Assembly (NCBI RefSeq): GCF_047301505.1
Contig: NZ_CP154840.1
Span: 1,798,001-1,862,000, forward strand
Origin: Lysinibacillus_B sp031181585
Lineage (GTDB): Bacteria; Bacillota; Bacilli; Bacillales_A; Planococcaceae
Direction: 5' to 3'
DNA: 64,000 bases
Each line of letters begins with the position of its first letter. The first letter of the stretch is position 1. Both the position numbers and the translations under genes were made by a program. Below, one piece after another: positions 9,052 to 17,652 of the stretch. The notes beneath the pieces were generated by a model that was not told the origin of the DNA, did not search any database, and saw only the letters and a list, made by a program, of their open reading frames with translations.

Positions 9052-9630
9052 ATGCGTCCAAATTTAACAAAAGAAATCTCCACAGAGGAATTCAAAAATT
9101 ATTATTGGCTGAAGGAGGAACTGCAGGCTTTTTGCCGGGAACAAGACATGAGTGCGACAGGATCCAAAATCGAGTTAGCTGACCGGATTGAACACTTTCT
9201 AGCAACTGGGGAAAGAAAAAAGCCGCAGCGAAGAAAACAGCCTGCTGCGAAGAAGGCGGCTTTGGAATCACCGCTGAGCCTGGATACGGTCATTACAGCG
9301 GATCATCGATGCAGCCAGCAGGTCAGAGCATTCTTTACATCCATCATCCCAAAATTTCATTTCTCCACGTACATTCAGCAGTTCTTTAGAGAAAACGTCG
9401 GGAAAACGTATCAGGATGTCGTAACCGCTTGGTATGAAGAAGCGGAGCGGAAGAAGGACCCGTCGTATAAAAAGAACAAGCTCGCTCCTCAGTTCGAATA
9501 CAATCAGTTTACCCGTGACTACTTTGCGGACCCGCAAAATAAAGGGAAGAGCCGTGAGGATGCTATATTGGCATGGAAAACGATAAAAAGCCTGCCGGGG
9601 GACAATAAATACAAGCCGTCAGAATCATAA
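9052..9630 (+). CDS. SAP domain protein with DUF6434-like C-terminal domain
   Basis: 192 aa, basic. Residues about 15-50 form a SAP helix-extension-helix motif (LKEELQAFCREQDMSATGSK, then IELADRIEHFL), a nucleic-acid binding fold. A lysine/alanine-rich linker (57-70) follows, then a second domain about 80-185 beginning FFTSIIPKFHFS, as in DUF6434. Likely DNA- or RNA-binding; role unknown. AAGAGGAATAGT precedes ATG, and a terminator follows the gene. Confidence 0.7.
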   Translation: MRPNLTKEISTEEFKNYYWLKEELQAFCREQDMSATGSKIELADRIEHFLATGERKKPQRRKQPAAKKAALESPLSLDTVITADHRCSQQVRAFFTSIIPKFHFSTYIQQFFRENVGKTYQDVVTAWYEEAERKKDPSYKKNKLAPQFEYNQFTRDYFADPQNKGKSREDAILAWKTIKSLPGDNKYKPSES

Positions 9631-9658
9631 ACATGAGATGTCGATTCTAAATGCGGAT

Positions 9659-9703
9659 AACCAACCTAAACGTTGTTTGATCAATGCTTAGGTTGGTTTA
9701 TTG
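9659..9703 (+). terminator. Rho-independent terminator
   Basis: AACCAACCTAA pairs perfectly with TTAGGTTGGTT across an 18-nt loop, followed by TATT. Confidence 0.65.
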
Positions 9704-9772
9704 TGCGTTCAAGGTGCTGATTGGAGGCATTTTATCGGATATTTAGCGAAGGGGCAGTACGATTCAGTCCAT

Positions 9773-9975
9773 TTAGCCTTTCATAAGACGATCTAATGCT
9801 TCCTGTATTTCTTTTTCGAATGGTACATGATCTGCATTTAGTTCTTCCTTGTGTATACAAAAATCAATGTATTTCTTTTTTCAAACAGATGATAAACATC
9901 ATTTGCTATTGTTTTCCGAACTTTGCTATTTTCTTTAAATAGAATGTGCCTGCTACAACAATGAAAGCGCCCCAT
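9773..9975 (-). pseudogene. Small frameshifted reading frame (unknown family)
   Basis: Read on the minus strand from ATG 9975 the frame gives MGRFHCCSRHILFKENSKVR and onwards to a HLFEK segment. It shifts by one base at the six-T run 9876-9881 and continues KYIDFCIHKEELNADHVPFE and onwards to a stop at 9773. The total length is one base short of a whole codon number. The first half overlaps the small membrane gene at 9906-10082 in another frame. Coding character is suggestive but the family is not recognised; chance is possible. Confidence 0.3.
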
Positions 9976-10082
9976 ATTTTATAGACTACAGTTTTAACCT
10001 CTTCATCGAATACTGTGATACTCAAAAGTGCGCAGCCGAAAACGATGAGTAAAATTCCTATCGTTGAATGTATGATTTTCAT
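9906..10082 (-). CDS. Small two-helix membrane protein
   Basis: 58 aa (MKIIHSTIGILLIVFG start) with two hydrophobic segments (about 5-23 and 33-50) joined by an acidic turn (FDEEVK) and a basic C-terminus. The minus strand carries AGGGAG 10 nt before ATG. No family recognised. Too short for ordinary ORF cut-offs but the ribosome site and hydropathy support it. Confidence 0.5.
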   Translation of the reverse strand: MKIIHSTIGILLIVFGCALLSITVFDEEVKTVVYKIWGAFIVVAGTFYLKKIAKFGKQ

Positions 10083-10401
10083 CAATTATGAACTCCCTAA
10101 GATTGATCGATTCTATTCTTTATTCCACAATTATTGTTTTTCTCCTTTCATTGTAACGAAAGTGTCTTTTGATAACTCGATATCCATCCATACTAGGGGC
10201 TTTCATGCAATCGCTTTTTTTACTGCATACACCCGAAACCCCTTTCGTATAAAGAGAGGAAAGGGCAGTTCAACTTTTTCAAAGTTACCCGGAGAACCTA
10301 TTTCGAGAAGAAATGTATATTTCAGGAACATTTTTTCTCTGGAGTCGTTTTTATTCATGATAGAACATAAGGTAAGCTATAAAGGCTCTTGTTCTGGCCG
10401 A

Positions 10402-11598
10402 GTGAATAGGAGGGGGAGAGTTGGGGTAGAAAAATACATTGATAAGCAGGTCGCATTATACATAGCATTGCTCGCACTGATCAGCTGTCTGTTTATCCAT
10501 TCGAGCACGGAGGCTTTCCCGCAGTACACGGGTTCCTTTGTGATCAAGCAAATTATCTTTTACATACTTGGGTTTAGTATGATGCTCGCTGTAGCGAGTC
10601 TCGACCTTGAGCAATTAAAGCAGATCTCGTGGTATGCATACGCAGTCATTGTGCTGCTGCTGATTGGGCTCATTTTTGCACCGGAAAGCATCGCAAGGCC
10701 GGTAAATGAGGCGAAGGCATGGTACCAGATTAAATTTCTGGGTAGTATACAGCCGTCAGAATTCCTGAAGTTTGCTTTTGTACTTGTGATAGCAAAGGTG
10801 ATGGAAAAGCATTATACGATAACAGAAGAGCCGTCCTTTGTTTCAGATTGCCGCTTGCTGTGTAAAGTGGCGATCATCACCATCCCGCCGATGTTAATTG
10901 TCTACCAGCAGCCGGATACCGGGATGATTCTGCTCTATGCCGCATTACTTGCACCGATGGTTTTCTTTTCATCCATCAATAAAAAGCTCCTCATTACTGT
11001 TGCAGCAATCCCTGTAACACTAGGTATCGGTATTATCATCGTTTATTTTCAGTTTCATGATTTTTATCAGGAAGAACTATTAGGCCGGCTTTCCGGTCAT
11101 CAGGTTTCCCGCATTAACGGGTGGCTGCAGCCCTTCGAATATGAAGCTTCCTCGTACCAGACGAGGCAGGGGATGACGGCGATTGGCACTGGGGAACTAA
11201 CGGGGAAAGGCTATCTTAGTAATGATGTCTATATACCGGAAAAGCATACGGATTTTATATTTTCCACGATTGCCGAGGAAACAGGCTTTATCGGCGGCTC
11301 TATTATTATCTTATTGTATTTCCTTCTTTTATACAGGCTTGTAGTAATTGTGATCAAGGCACGTACACGCTTTGCCTATATCACAGGTGCAGGTATCATT
11401 GGGCTGCTGACCTTCCAAATCTTTCAGAATATCGGCATGACGATGGGGCTGCTGCCTGTGACAGGTGTGACCTTGCCATTCCTGAGTTACGGCGGAAGCT
11501 CGCTCTTATCAAACTTTCTTTTATTAGGCGTCATCCTATCCTTTCGGAAAACGTATGATAATTATTTCTTCCTATCACGGAATGGCGACGATGAATAG
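10402..11598 (+). CDS. FtsW/RodA/SpoVE family protein
   Basis: About 398 aa from the GTG at 10402. Roughly ten membrane helices. The C-terminal family signature is clear (LPVTGVTLPFLSYGGSSLLS) and the central loop has the QPSEFLKF and PDTGM motifs of SEDS peptidoglycan polymerases. Such proteins polymerise lipid II glycan strands at the membrane with a class B PBP partner. The start is uncertain: the best ribosome site (10408-10418) leads to a TTG at 10421 that is one base out of frame. No PBP gene is adjacent, so which process it serves is open. Confidence 0.85.
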   Translation: MNRRGRVGVEKYIDKQVALYIALLALISCLFIHSSTEAFPQYTGSFVIKQIIFYILGFSMMLAVASLDLEQLKQISWYAYAVIVLLLIGLIFAPESIARPVNEAKAWYQIKFLGSIQPSEFLKFAFVLVIAKVMEKHYTITEEPSFVSDCRLLCKVAIITIPPMLIVYQQPDTGMILLYAALLAPMVFFSSINKKLLITVAAIPVTLGIGIIIVYFQFHDFYQEELLGRLSGHQVSRINGWLQPFEYEASSYQTRQGMTAIGTGELTGKGYLSNDVYIPEKHTDFIFSTIAEETGFIGGSIIILLYFLLLYRLVVIVIKARTRFAYITGAGIIGLLTFQIFQNIGMTMGLLPVTGVTLPFLSYGGSSLLSNFLLLGVILSFRKTYDNYFFLSRNGDDE

Positions 11599-11610
11599 AT
11601 GCGATGAGGG

Positions 11611-11653
11611 AAGGAGTACCAAATGGTTAAGGTACTCCTTGTGTGATTGTTTT
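11611..11653 (+). terminator. Hairpin terminator
   Basis: AAGGAGTACC (11611-11620) pairs perfectly with GGTACTCCTT (11631-11640); the tail is only moderately T-rich. Confidence 0.6.
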
Positions 11654-11697
11654 GGAGAAATTTATTTATCTGATTTCATGACCCAAAATGATAAGAA

Positions 11698-12024
11698 TCA
11701 GTTGTGCATCATGCTATGTAATTTTTCAAGCTTTTCGATATGTTCTTCACAAATATCTTGCAGTTCAATGTCATAATGGGTGGCGATCAGAGTAAGGTTA
11801 CCTAAGAGGTTCCCGATTGATTCGCTGAGCAGCTTTTTGTTCATTTTGTCAGACGTAATTTGCGTTTTTAATGGATGAGGGCCGAATTCTAATTCTCTCA
11901 TGATCCGGGCGACTTTTCCTGTGTCCTCTGTAAGTAAACCGAGGAAGACGAAACTATCGACTTCTGCGTATCCTGTTTCTTGATAAAATTGCTTCAAACG
12001 TTGCTGGAATTTGTTTGTGTTCAT
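11698..12024 (-). CDS. MazG-like family protein
   Basis: 108 aa, all-alpha. The segment LTEDTGKVARIMRELEFG around residues 31-48 corresponds to the EExxE metal-binding region of MazG nucleotide pyrophosphohydrolases (here E-D-T-G-K-V-A-R). The protein is about the length of the single-domain family. These enzymes hydrolyse non-canonical NTPs; activity here is not assured because the acidic motif is degenerate. Monocistronic, convergent with the rodA-like gene. Confidence 0.65.
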   Translation of the reverse strand: MNTNKFQQRLKQFYQETGYAEVDSFVFLGLLTEDTGKVARIMRELEFGPHPLKTQITSDKMNKKLLSESIGNLLGNLTLIATHYDIELQDICEEHIEKLEKLHSMMHN

Positions 12025-12110
12025 TAGTTCAGACTCCTTTTTCTAACTATTTCGAATTTAAGATAAAATTATCATACAATAAAACCAAAATAAAGAAATG
12101 AGGCTAAATA

Positions 12111-12695
12111 ATGAAAAGTGTGGCGGTGTTTTGTGGCTCTAGTATGGGCGCGAGTTTGTCCTACAAGGAAGGAGCTGTTCGATTAGGGAAGGAATTGGCC
12201 AGACAAAAATTGACGCTCGTTTACGGAGGGTCAAGCGTAGGAATCATGGGAGTGGTAGCGGATACAGTATTGGCAGAAGGCGGCAAGGTGATCGGTGTCA
12301 TTCCGGAAATGCTGGAGGAAAGGGAGATTTCCCATCCGCATTTGACAAAGCTGATTGTGGTCGATTCGATGCATACGAGGAAAACAAAAATGGCAGAGCT
12401 GGCTGATGGATTTATTGCGCTGCCGGGTGGTCCTGGGACGATGGAAGAATTCTTTGAAATTTTCACGTGGGCGCAGCTGGGGCTTCACCAAAAACCATGC
12501 GGCATTTTGAATGTCGATCATTACTATGATTTGCTTATTTCCTTTTTCACGCATATGAATGAGCAGCAGTTCCTGCATGATTTGTACATGCCGATTTTTT
12601 TAAGTGATACAGACCCGGCTTCATTAATCGAGCAGTTCCGGTCCTATAATCCGCCGCCGGTGAAAACCTATATCGAGAAGAAAAGCCAAACTTGA
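12111..12695 (+). CDS. LOG family protein (nucleoside 5'-monophosphate phosphoribohydrolase, YvdD type)
   Basis: 194 aa, the full length for the family. Rossmann-like fold starting VAVFCGSSMG, with GGSSVGIMG near 43-51 and the diagnostic PGGPGTMEEFFE motif about residues 104-115. A conserved Arg in the HTRK segment near 87 completes the active site. Homologues cleave AMP or cytokinin riboside monophosphates to base and ribose 5-phosphate. TIGR00730-like. Terminator directly downstream. Confidence 0.88.
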   Translation: MKSVAVFCGSSMGASLSYKEGAVRLGKELARQKLTLVYGGSSVGIMGVVADTVLAEGGKVIGVIPEMLEEREISHPHLTKLIVVDSMHTRKTKMAELADGFIALPGGPGTMEEFFEIFTWAQLGLHQKPCGILNVDHYYDLLISFFTHMNEQQFLHDLYMPIFLSDTDPASLIEQFRSYNPPPVKTYIEKKSQT

Positions 12696-12711
12696 TAAAG
12701 GTGATGAAAGC

Positions 12712-12750
12712 GACAGAATCTGCGTTGAAGGTTCTGTCTTTTTCATTTTA
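12712..12750 (+). terminator. Rho-independent terminator
   Basis: GACAGAATC pairs with GGTTCTGTC (one G-U), then TTTTTCATTTT. Confidence 0.8.
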
Positions 12751-12824
12751 GAAGGGATATGATAGCCTTTGTAGAATAATAGGTGAAAAGCTGTTCTGCA
12801 TACAGAGGACAGGGGAGGGATCAT

Positions 12825-13346
12825 ATGATTATTCGAAGAGCAAAGATGGCAGATGCTGCCGGCATAGCGAAGGTGCACGTGGATAGTTGGCGGGCGACCT
12901 ATAAGGATATCGTCCCCAATGAATTTCTGAAGAAAATGACGTATGACAAAAGAAAGCGGCTGTGGGAAAGCGTGCTGCTGGAAGGATGCGTCTTTGTAGC
13001 TGAGAACGAGGAAGGCCAGATTATCGGCTTTGCTACGGGCGGCGAGGAAAGAAGCGGGGCATATGAAGACTTCCGGGGCGAACTAAGCACATTATATATA
13101 GTAGAGGCGTATCAAAGCCGGGGAATCGGAAAACGCCTGGTCAAAACAGTGATTAAAGAAATTGAAACGCTAGGTATCAATACAATGGTCGTCAGCATCT
13201 TGGAGGTAAATGAGTCAAAGCATTTTTATGAGGCGCTCGGCGGTCAGATGATTGACACAGTAGAGGTGGAAATCGGTGGGAAAAAGCTAAAAGAGCTTGT
13301 GTATGGATGGAAGGATATCAGCAGTATTTATGAAAAAATAGGGTGA
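12825..13346 (+). CDS. GNAT family N-acetyltransferase
   Basis: 173 aa from ATG 12825, chosen because GGGGAGGGATCAT lies just upstream. The GNAT acetyl-CoA loop is visible as YQSRGIGKRLV (R/QxxGxG/A) near residues 99-109, preceded by the beta-4 strand STLYIVEAY. C-terminal NESKHFYEALGG is typical. Substrate unknown. Confidence 0.85.
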   Translation: MIIRRAKMADAAGIAKVHVDSWRATYKDIVPNEFLKKMTYDKRKRLWESVLLEGCVFVAENEEGQIIGFATGGEERSGAYEDFRGELSTLYIVEAYQSRGIGKRLVKTVIKEIETLGINTMVVSILEVNESKHFYEALGGQMIDTVEVEIGGKKLKELVYGWKDISSIYEKIG

Positions 13347-13516
13347 AAATTTTCGGCTTGAAATTAAATTTTTTTCTCAAACGCACGAAGTGTTTTCGCT
13401 CTTTTCTTCTCGTCGGCGCTAAAATTACTAGAGAAAAGTAAAAAATTCTAGAATGACCCCCTTTTTCTAGGTACACAGTAATGTACCGAACAATTAAATA
13501 TTTCAAAAAATTTAGA

Positions 13517-13545
13517 TTGACTAGCTTTTGATTGTTTGCTAAAGT
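13517..13545 (+). promoter_or_regulatory. Sigma-A promoter of the T-box/brnQ transcript
   Basis: TTGACT (13517-13522), 17-nt spacer, TAAAGT (13540-13545), just upstream of the leader RNA. The stretch 13347-13516 before it shows no gene. Confidence 0.6.
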
Positions 13546-13551
13546 AACCTC

Positions 13552-13822
13552 TAATAAAAGCATACAAATTCGTTGATGAGAAAGAGTAGTGTTCCATTTT
13601 GTTCTACAGAGAGCTGGCATGTCGGTGGAAGTCGGTGTACAAATATTACATGAAAATCCTCTCTGAGAAGATTGGCTGAACAACTAGTAAGCTGATCCGG
13701 TATCTGCCGTTAAAAGAACACGTATGATTGTACGTTGCTGAGTGCTATTGAACGTTTTTTCAATAGAAGTAGGGTGGTATTCGCGGTTAACCCCGTCCCT
13801 TTGTAGGGATGGGGTTTTTTGT
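13552..13822 (+). ncRNA. T-box leader controlling brnQ
   Basis: The leader contains the loop-E element AGTA (5' side of stem I) facing GAA (3' side), with GTGT/ACAT closing pairs. It also has the T-box bulge AGGGTGGTATTCGCGG (13771-13786, consensus AGGGTGGNACCGCG with one extra base). It ends with a strong terminator: CCCCGTCCCT, TTGT, AGGGATGGGG, TTTTTT at 13791-13820. The base triplet after GAA is best read as ATC, which would mean tRNA-Ile sensing. Uncharged tRNA would favour the antiterminator and raise transporter expression. Confidence 0.85.
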
Positions 13823-13954
13823 ATGCATGAGAAGCTAGAGGAGGGTTCAAGTAAGCAGATTTTTAGTTTGATATTTTGTACGTAAACGTATCATGACAGG
13901 ATGTCGTACTTCCTGTAGACACTCGATTATTAAAACATCTTAGGAGAGACAGCT

Positions 13955-15301
13955 ATGGAAAAGAAAATACCGTTTTCAACTTATGCGATTATCGGAACAA
14001 TGCTATTTGGTATGTTCTTTGGAGCAGGAAACTTAATATTCCCCATTCAAATGGGGCAGCTTGCCGGAACGAATTACTGGTGGGCACTGATCGGATTTTT
14101 AGTGACAGCGATCGGTTTACCGTTTTTAGGGATTTTGGCAATCGGCTTATCAGGCAGTAATGGTCTGCGCGATTTGGCAAGCCGTGTACACCCGGTGTTT
14201 GGCGTTGTATTCGCCCTGGCACTTTATTTAACAATCGGACCGTTCTTTGCGATTCCGCGTACAGCAACCGTACCATTTGTGGTTGGTTTTGAGTCATTCA
14301 TTGACCCTGCAAAATCTCAAATGTGGCTATTGCTCTTTAGTTTCCTCTTCTTCCTGGTCGTATTTTATTTCTCATTAAATCCGGCAAAGATTATGGACTA
14401 CATCGGAAAATATTTAACACCGGCATTTTTATTGTTTTTATTCGCCTTAATACTTATTAGTGTATTCTCTCCGATGGGGAGCTTTGTAGAGCCAAGCCTT
14501 TCCTATGTAAACGAAGCATTTATGACAGGTTTTAAAGAAGGCTACAATACAATGGATGCGCTGGCGTCGCTTGCATTCGGGATTATTGTCATCAATGCAA
14601 TCAAGCGATTAGGCATTACAGATAAAAAGGAGATTGCCAAAGCTACTTGGAAGTCTGGTATTTTTGCGATGGCACTTATGGTACTGATTTACGGCCTGAT
14701 CATGTATATGGGGGCCTCAAGTGTTACGGAAATCGGTACATTTGAGAATGGCGGACAGATTTTCGCGGCAGTAGCCGATCACTACTTTGGTTCATACGGC
14801 GCGATTTTGTTGGCGATCATTATTGTACTTGCCTGCTTAAAAACAAGTATCGGCTTAATTACAGCCTGCGGGGAGTTTTTCCACGAAGTATTCCCGAAAA
14901 TCAGCTACAAAGCGTTCGTTGTGATTTTGTGTGCGGTATCCTTTGCGATTGCGAATGTAGGCTTGTCAAATATCATCACGTTTGCCGTTCCAGTGTTGAT
15001 GTTCCTATATCCGCTGGCAATCATCCTGATTTTACTCGGCCTTGCTGCACCACTGTTTAAAAGCAAACAAAGTGTATTTGCAGCGGCCATGTTCTTTACG
15101 TTCTTTGTCAGCATCATTGATGGCTACAATGCGTTGATTGAAAGTGTACCAGCGTTTGAACTTGGCTTCTTGAATACGATTGCCGAGTTTTACAAAAGCT
15201 TTTTACCGCTGTATGACATCGGGCTTGGATGGATCGTTCCGGCACTTGTCGGTACAGTGATTGGGCTGGTTATCCCGTCGAAGTCAACGATAAGTAAATA
15301 A
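13955..15301 (+). CDS. brnQ: Branched-chain amino acid transport system II carrier protein
   Basis: 448 aa, 12 hydrophobic segments, full family length. The N-terminus has the LIVCS-family signature (FGMFFGAGNLIFPIQMGQLA) at about 18-37, and PRTATVPFVVGFE follows near 98-110. It is a sodium- or proton-coupled symporter for leucine, isoleucine and valine in the cytoplasmic membrane. AGGAGAGACAGCT precedes the ATG. The T-box leader upstream and the terminator downstream make it a single-gene unit controlled by amino-acid starvation. Confidence 0.93.
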   Translation: MEKKIPFSTYAIIGTMLFGMFFGAGNLIFPIQMGQLAGTNYWWALIGFLVTAIGLPFLGILAIGLSGSNGLRDLASRVHPVFGVVFALALYLTIGPFFAIPRTATVPFVVGFESFIDPAKSQMWLLLFSFLFFLVVFYFSLNPAKIMDYIGKYLTPAFLLFLFALILISVFSPMGSFVEPSLSYVNEAFMTGFKEGYNTMDALASLAFGIIVINAIKRLGITDKKEIAKATWKSGIFAMALMVLIYGLIMYMGASSVTEIGTFENGGQIFAAVADHYFGSYGAILLAIIIVLACLKTSIGLITACGEFFHEVFPKISYKAFVVILCAVSFAIANVGLSNIITFAVPVLMFLYPLAIILILLGLAAPLFKSKQSVFAAAMFFTFFVSIIDGYNALIESVPAFELGFLNTIAEFYKSFLPLYDIGLGWIVPALVGTVIGLVIPSKSTISK

Positions 15302-15312
15302 AGAAGCAAGCA

Positions 15313-15346
15313 AGCCCTCTTCCGTGTATGCGAAGAGGGCTTTTCC
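15313..15346. terminator. Rho-independent terminator between brnQ and the yugN-like gene
   Basis: AGCCCTCTTC (15313-15322) pairs perfectly with GAAGAGGGCT (15332-15341), then TTTT. It sits between convergent genes and may serve both. Confidence 0.8.
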
Positions 15347-15351
15347 ATTGT

Positions 15352-15786
15352 TTAATAAATATTTTCCTGTTGAACGAACGGCAGTACACTTTCATTCACA
15401 AGCTGTTCGCTTACATGTGCCCATTTGTTTTTGTTGATGATAGGGGCATCCTTGTCGATCGGTGTTTGGAACTGGCTGAAGCCGGTAGCATCGATAAATG
15501 AACTTCCGTCATAGTCGAGTCCGACATGCACTACATGCTTGATGATATAGGGTTCCTTGAAACGGATCACCGTATTATAGCCGTCCAATTCGCCTTGCAT
15601 CACATCGAATGGCATACGCAGGTAGATGGTTTCGCCTTCCTCGCGGTCACACCATATTTTTGTATCAAAGCTCCCACGGTCATAATCCCAGTTTCCGCCG
15701 ATGCAGAAGCCGTGTTGGCAAATTTTGTCGCGCAGCTGACCATACTGTGCGTATCTTCCATTTAATGCTGAGTCTATACGTAGCAT
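15352..15786 (-). CDS. YugN-like family protein
   Basis: 144 aa, soluble. The layout matches YugN-like proteins of Bacillus: a short helical start, then GGNWDYDRGSFDTKIW near residues 30-45, YLRMPFDVMQGELD (55-68) and RFKEPYIIKHVVHVGLD (75-91). Function unknown; the family is confined to Firmicutes. GGAGGCAATG gives a clear start. Confidence 0.7.
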   Translation of the reverse strand: MLRIDSALNGRYAQYGQLRDKICQHGFCIGGNWDYDRGSFDTKIWCDREEGETIYLRMPFDVMQGELDGYNTVIRFKEPYIIKHVVHVGLDYDGSSFIDATGFSQFQTPIDKDAPIINKNKWAHVSEQLVNESVLPFVQQENIY

Positions 15787-15974
15787 TTCATTGCCTCCTT
15801 GATGGAATTCATATTGAAAGTGTTTCCTAAAAGAAAGGAAGCCATACGCAATCTATGTAAAATACATATAGGTAATTGGAAACGAATTGGCATATTCGCC
15901 TTTTACCGGTAGTTTACCTATGTCATAATGAGTGGATGAAGAGCAGAGAAGGAAAGCATCAGGGAGGTTGAATT

Positions 15975-16757
15975 GTGAAGAAGTGGGGAATTTTACTAGG
16001 ATTTGTGGCTGTCATCTGTATTGTTAGTGAAGTCATTGCTGAATCGAAACGGTTAGAGGAGCCGGTTATTTTAGATGTGGTAATGGATTTTGATTATAAT
16101 GCTATTTATGTATCATTTTTAACGAATACACAGCAGCCAGCTGTTTTACAATCGGTAGAAATTGACGGTAAATCGTATGGTTCGGAGCCGGTAAGTGCTC
16201 TTTATTCTGCAGATGCACTGAAGTATGCATACAGCCATGCGGACTACCGCTACTACTCCATTTATAACAGCATGCATTATTGGGACGATGAAATGCGTGA
16301 TGAGCTGCTGGAAAAGGCTAGCTCACTCAAGCGGGTAAAACTATATTTTCAGGATGATCCAAAAAGCTACGAGGCCGATCTACTGACAGTTATGCCGAAA
16401 GAGGAGTGGTACTTTTCACTCTCCAGCGATCCTGCTGTGGACGGGAAAATGAAAGTCCGTGTAGAAGTCCTTGATGCCCTTACGCTGACAGCAGTGAATT
16501 TATATGAAAAGCACGGAAAAATAGATGCAATCTTCAAAGATGGGGAAGCCGTTTCACTGCCCATCATGATAGAACCGGGGGCTAACCTGGAAGTTCATTT
16601 ATCAGAAATACCCGGCTTATATGATTACGATCAAGCGTACCTTCAGTTTACAGGTACGGCGAATCAAAAAAGCTTTATGGAAGTGATCGGCGTAAATGTG
16701 AACGAAGCAGCTTCAGAAGCCTGGGTCAAGGAAAGGGTGGGGAAGCATCTTGAATAA
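15975..16757 (+). CDS. Hypothetical exported protein
   Basis: 260 aa, GTG start with GGGAGGTTG upstream. An N-terminal hydrophobic segment (residues 4-22) resembles a signal peptide or anchor; the rest is predicted extracytoplasmic beta-rich sequence. No lipobox. The next gene overlaps its stop by 8 nt, so the two are a translationally coupled pair. Family not recognised. Confidence 0.7.
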   Translation: MKKWGILLGFVAVICIVSEVIAESKRLEEPVILDVVMDFDYNAIYVSFLTNTQQPAVLQSVEIDGKSYGSEPVSALYSADALKYAYSHADYRYYSIYNSMHYWDDEMRDELLEKASSLKRVKLYFQDDPKSYEADLLTVMPKEEWYFSLSSDPAVDGKMKVRVEVLDALTLTAVNLYEKHGKIDAIFKDGEAVSLPIMIEPGANLEVHLSEIPGLYDYDQAYLQFTGTANQKSFMEVIGVNVNEAASEAWVKERVGKHLE

Positions 16758-17331
16758 GTTCCATGGCCGCTGGATTATTGGGCTTTTATTAATCTTTTTA
16801 GATATCAATATCCTGTTTGATTGGCTGCCGGATTTTATTGGCTGGTTGTTTATAGCGGCTGCTTTTACCGGGGTGAAGGGAGAGGGCGCAGCTTGGGGGA
16901 AATGGGGAGCTATTGTAGCATCCATACTATCCTTGCCGCTTACGTTAAATGAAATCTCTATGCTGCCGGAAAGAGAGTACCCGATATGGCTGGAATTCAT
17001 CTATTTTACGTTGCCCTTTGTACAATTCTTGGCATATGCCGCTTTTTTTATCATCTCGGATTCGTTGTTAGAGCGGCAAAAGCAGAGCGTCTTCTCCTAT
17101 GTCTTTCTAGGCTACCTATTAGTGTGGAAAATTTGGCAGCACGTGAACATGCATGTTATCCCGAATGAAGCAGAAAACATAACATCATACTTAGGAATAA
17201 CGGGGCTTGTCCTCATGTTTTGTTTCCTCATCAATGTTATTAAACGGAATAATGAATGGAAGTGGAAAAAAGAGGTTGAGGAGCGGCTGCGTGAAATAGA
17301 TGAGGAAGAAGCAAATGGAAATGTCTATTAA
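16750..17331 (+). CDS. Hypothetical multi-pass membrane protein
   Basis: 193 aa, TTG start preceded by GGTGGGGAAG. Five likely membrane helices followed by a charged C-terminal tail (KRNNEWKWKKEVEERLRE). The last residues NVY and the stop codon are encoded by the first unit of a 21-nt repeat array that runs on downstream. Partner of the exported protein upstream; function unknown. Confidence 0.7.
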   Translation: MNKFHGRWIIGLLLIFLDINILFDWLPDFIGWLFIAAAFTGVKGEGAAWGKWGAIVASILSLPLTLNEISMLPEREYPIWLEFIYFTLPFVQFLAYAAFFIISDSLLERQKQSVFSYVFLGYLLVWKIWQHVNMHVIPNEAENITSYLGITGLVLMFCFLINVIKRNNEWKWKKEVEERLREIDEEEANGNVY

Positions 17332-17489
17332 TGATCGCGAGTTGTCTATTATCATGTGGAGATTGTCTAATAACTCGTGGGAATTGTCTATTATCAGGTG
17401 GAGATTGTCTAATAACTTGTGAGAATTGTCTATTAAAGCAGAGAAATTGTCTAATAACTTATGAAGATTGTCAATTAACTATAAAAAGA
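17322..17489 (+). repeat. Array of eight 21-nt direct repeats (array 1)
   Basis: Units start TGTCTATTA or TGTCTAATAAC in alternation at 17322, 17343, 17364, 17385, 17406, 17427, 17448 and 17469, every one exactly 21 nt. Consensus is TGTCTAWTAACNNGTGGARAT-like. The first unit overlaps the preceding stop codon and the last runs into a terminator. The related array 2 lies at 19080-19267. Confidence 0.9.
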
Positions 17490-17498
17490 GCTGCTAAG

Positions 17499-17522
17499 CG
17501 CCGGTGAAAGCCGGCGTTTTTT
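17499..17522 (+). terminator. Rho-independent terminator after array 1
   Basis: CGCCGG, loop TGAAAG, CCGGCG, TTTTTT. Confidence 0.85.
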
Positions 17523-17582
17523 CGTCAGTCCAACAGTCTTTTCAAAATAGCTTGTGTCGTCATGCCGGAAATTATTTATGTA

Positions 17583-17611
17583 TTGACAAAGTATAAAAGG
17601 AAGTGTAAATT
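17583..17611 (+). promoter_or_regulatory. Sigma-A promoter of rpmG
   Basis: TTGACA (17583-17588), 17 nt, TAAATT (17606-17611), immediately upstream of the first Zur box. Confidence 0.65.
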
Positions 17612-17614
17612 TAC

Positions 17615-17635
17615 AAAGTGTAATCATTACTATTT
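17615..17635 (+). promoter_or_regulatory. Zur box 1 (upstream of rpmG)
   Basis: AAAGTGTAATCATTACTATT(T) matches the Bacillus Zur operator AAATCGTAATNATTACGATT(T) at 17 of 20 defined positions. It sits just downstream of the -10, where repressor binding would block transcription when zinc is plentiful. Confidence 0.85.
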
Positions 17636-17652
17636 AAGAAAGAGGTGATCAT

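Noticed and set aside
13318..13683. 121-codon minus-strand frame
   Set aside because: It is antisense to the brnQ promoter and T-box leader, with no ribosome site.
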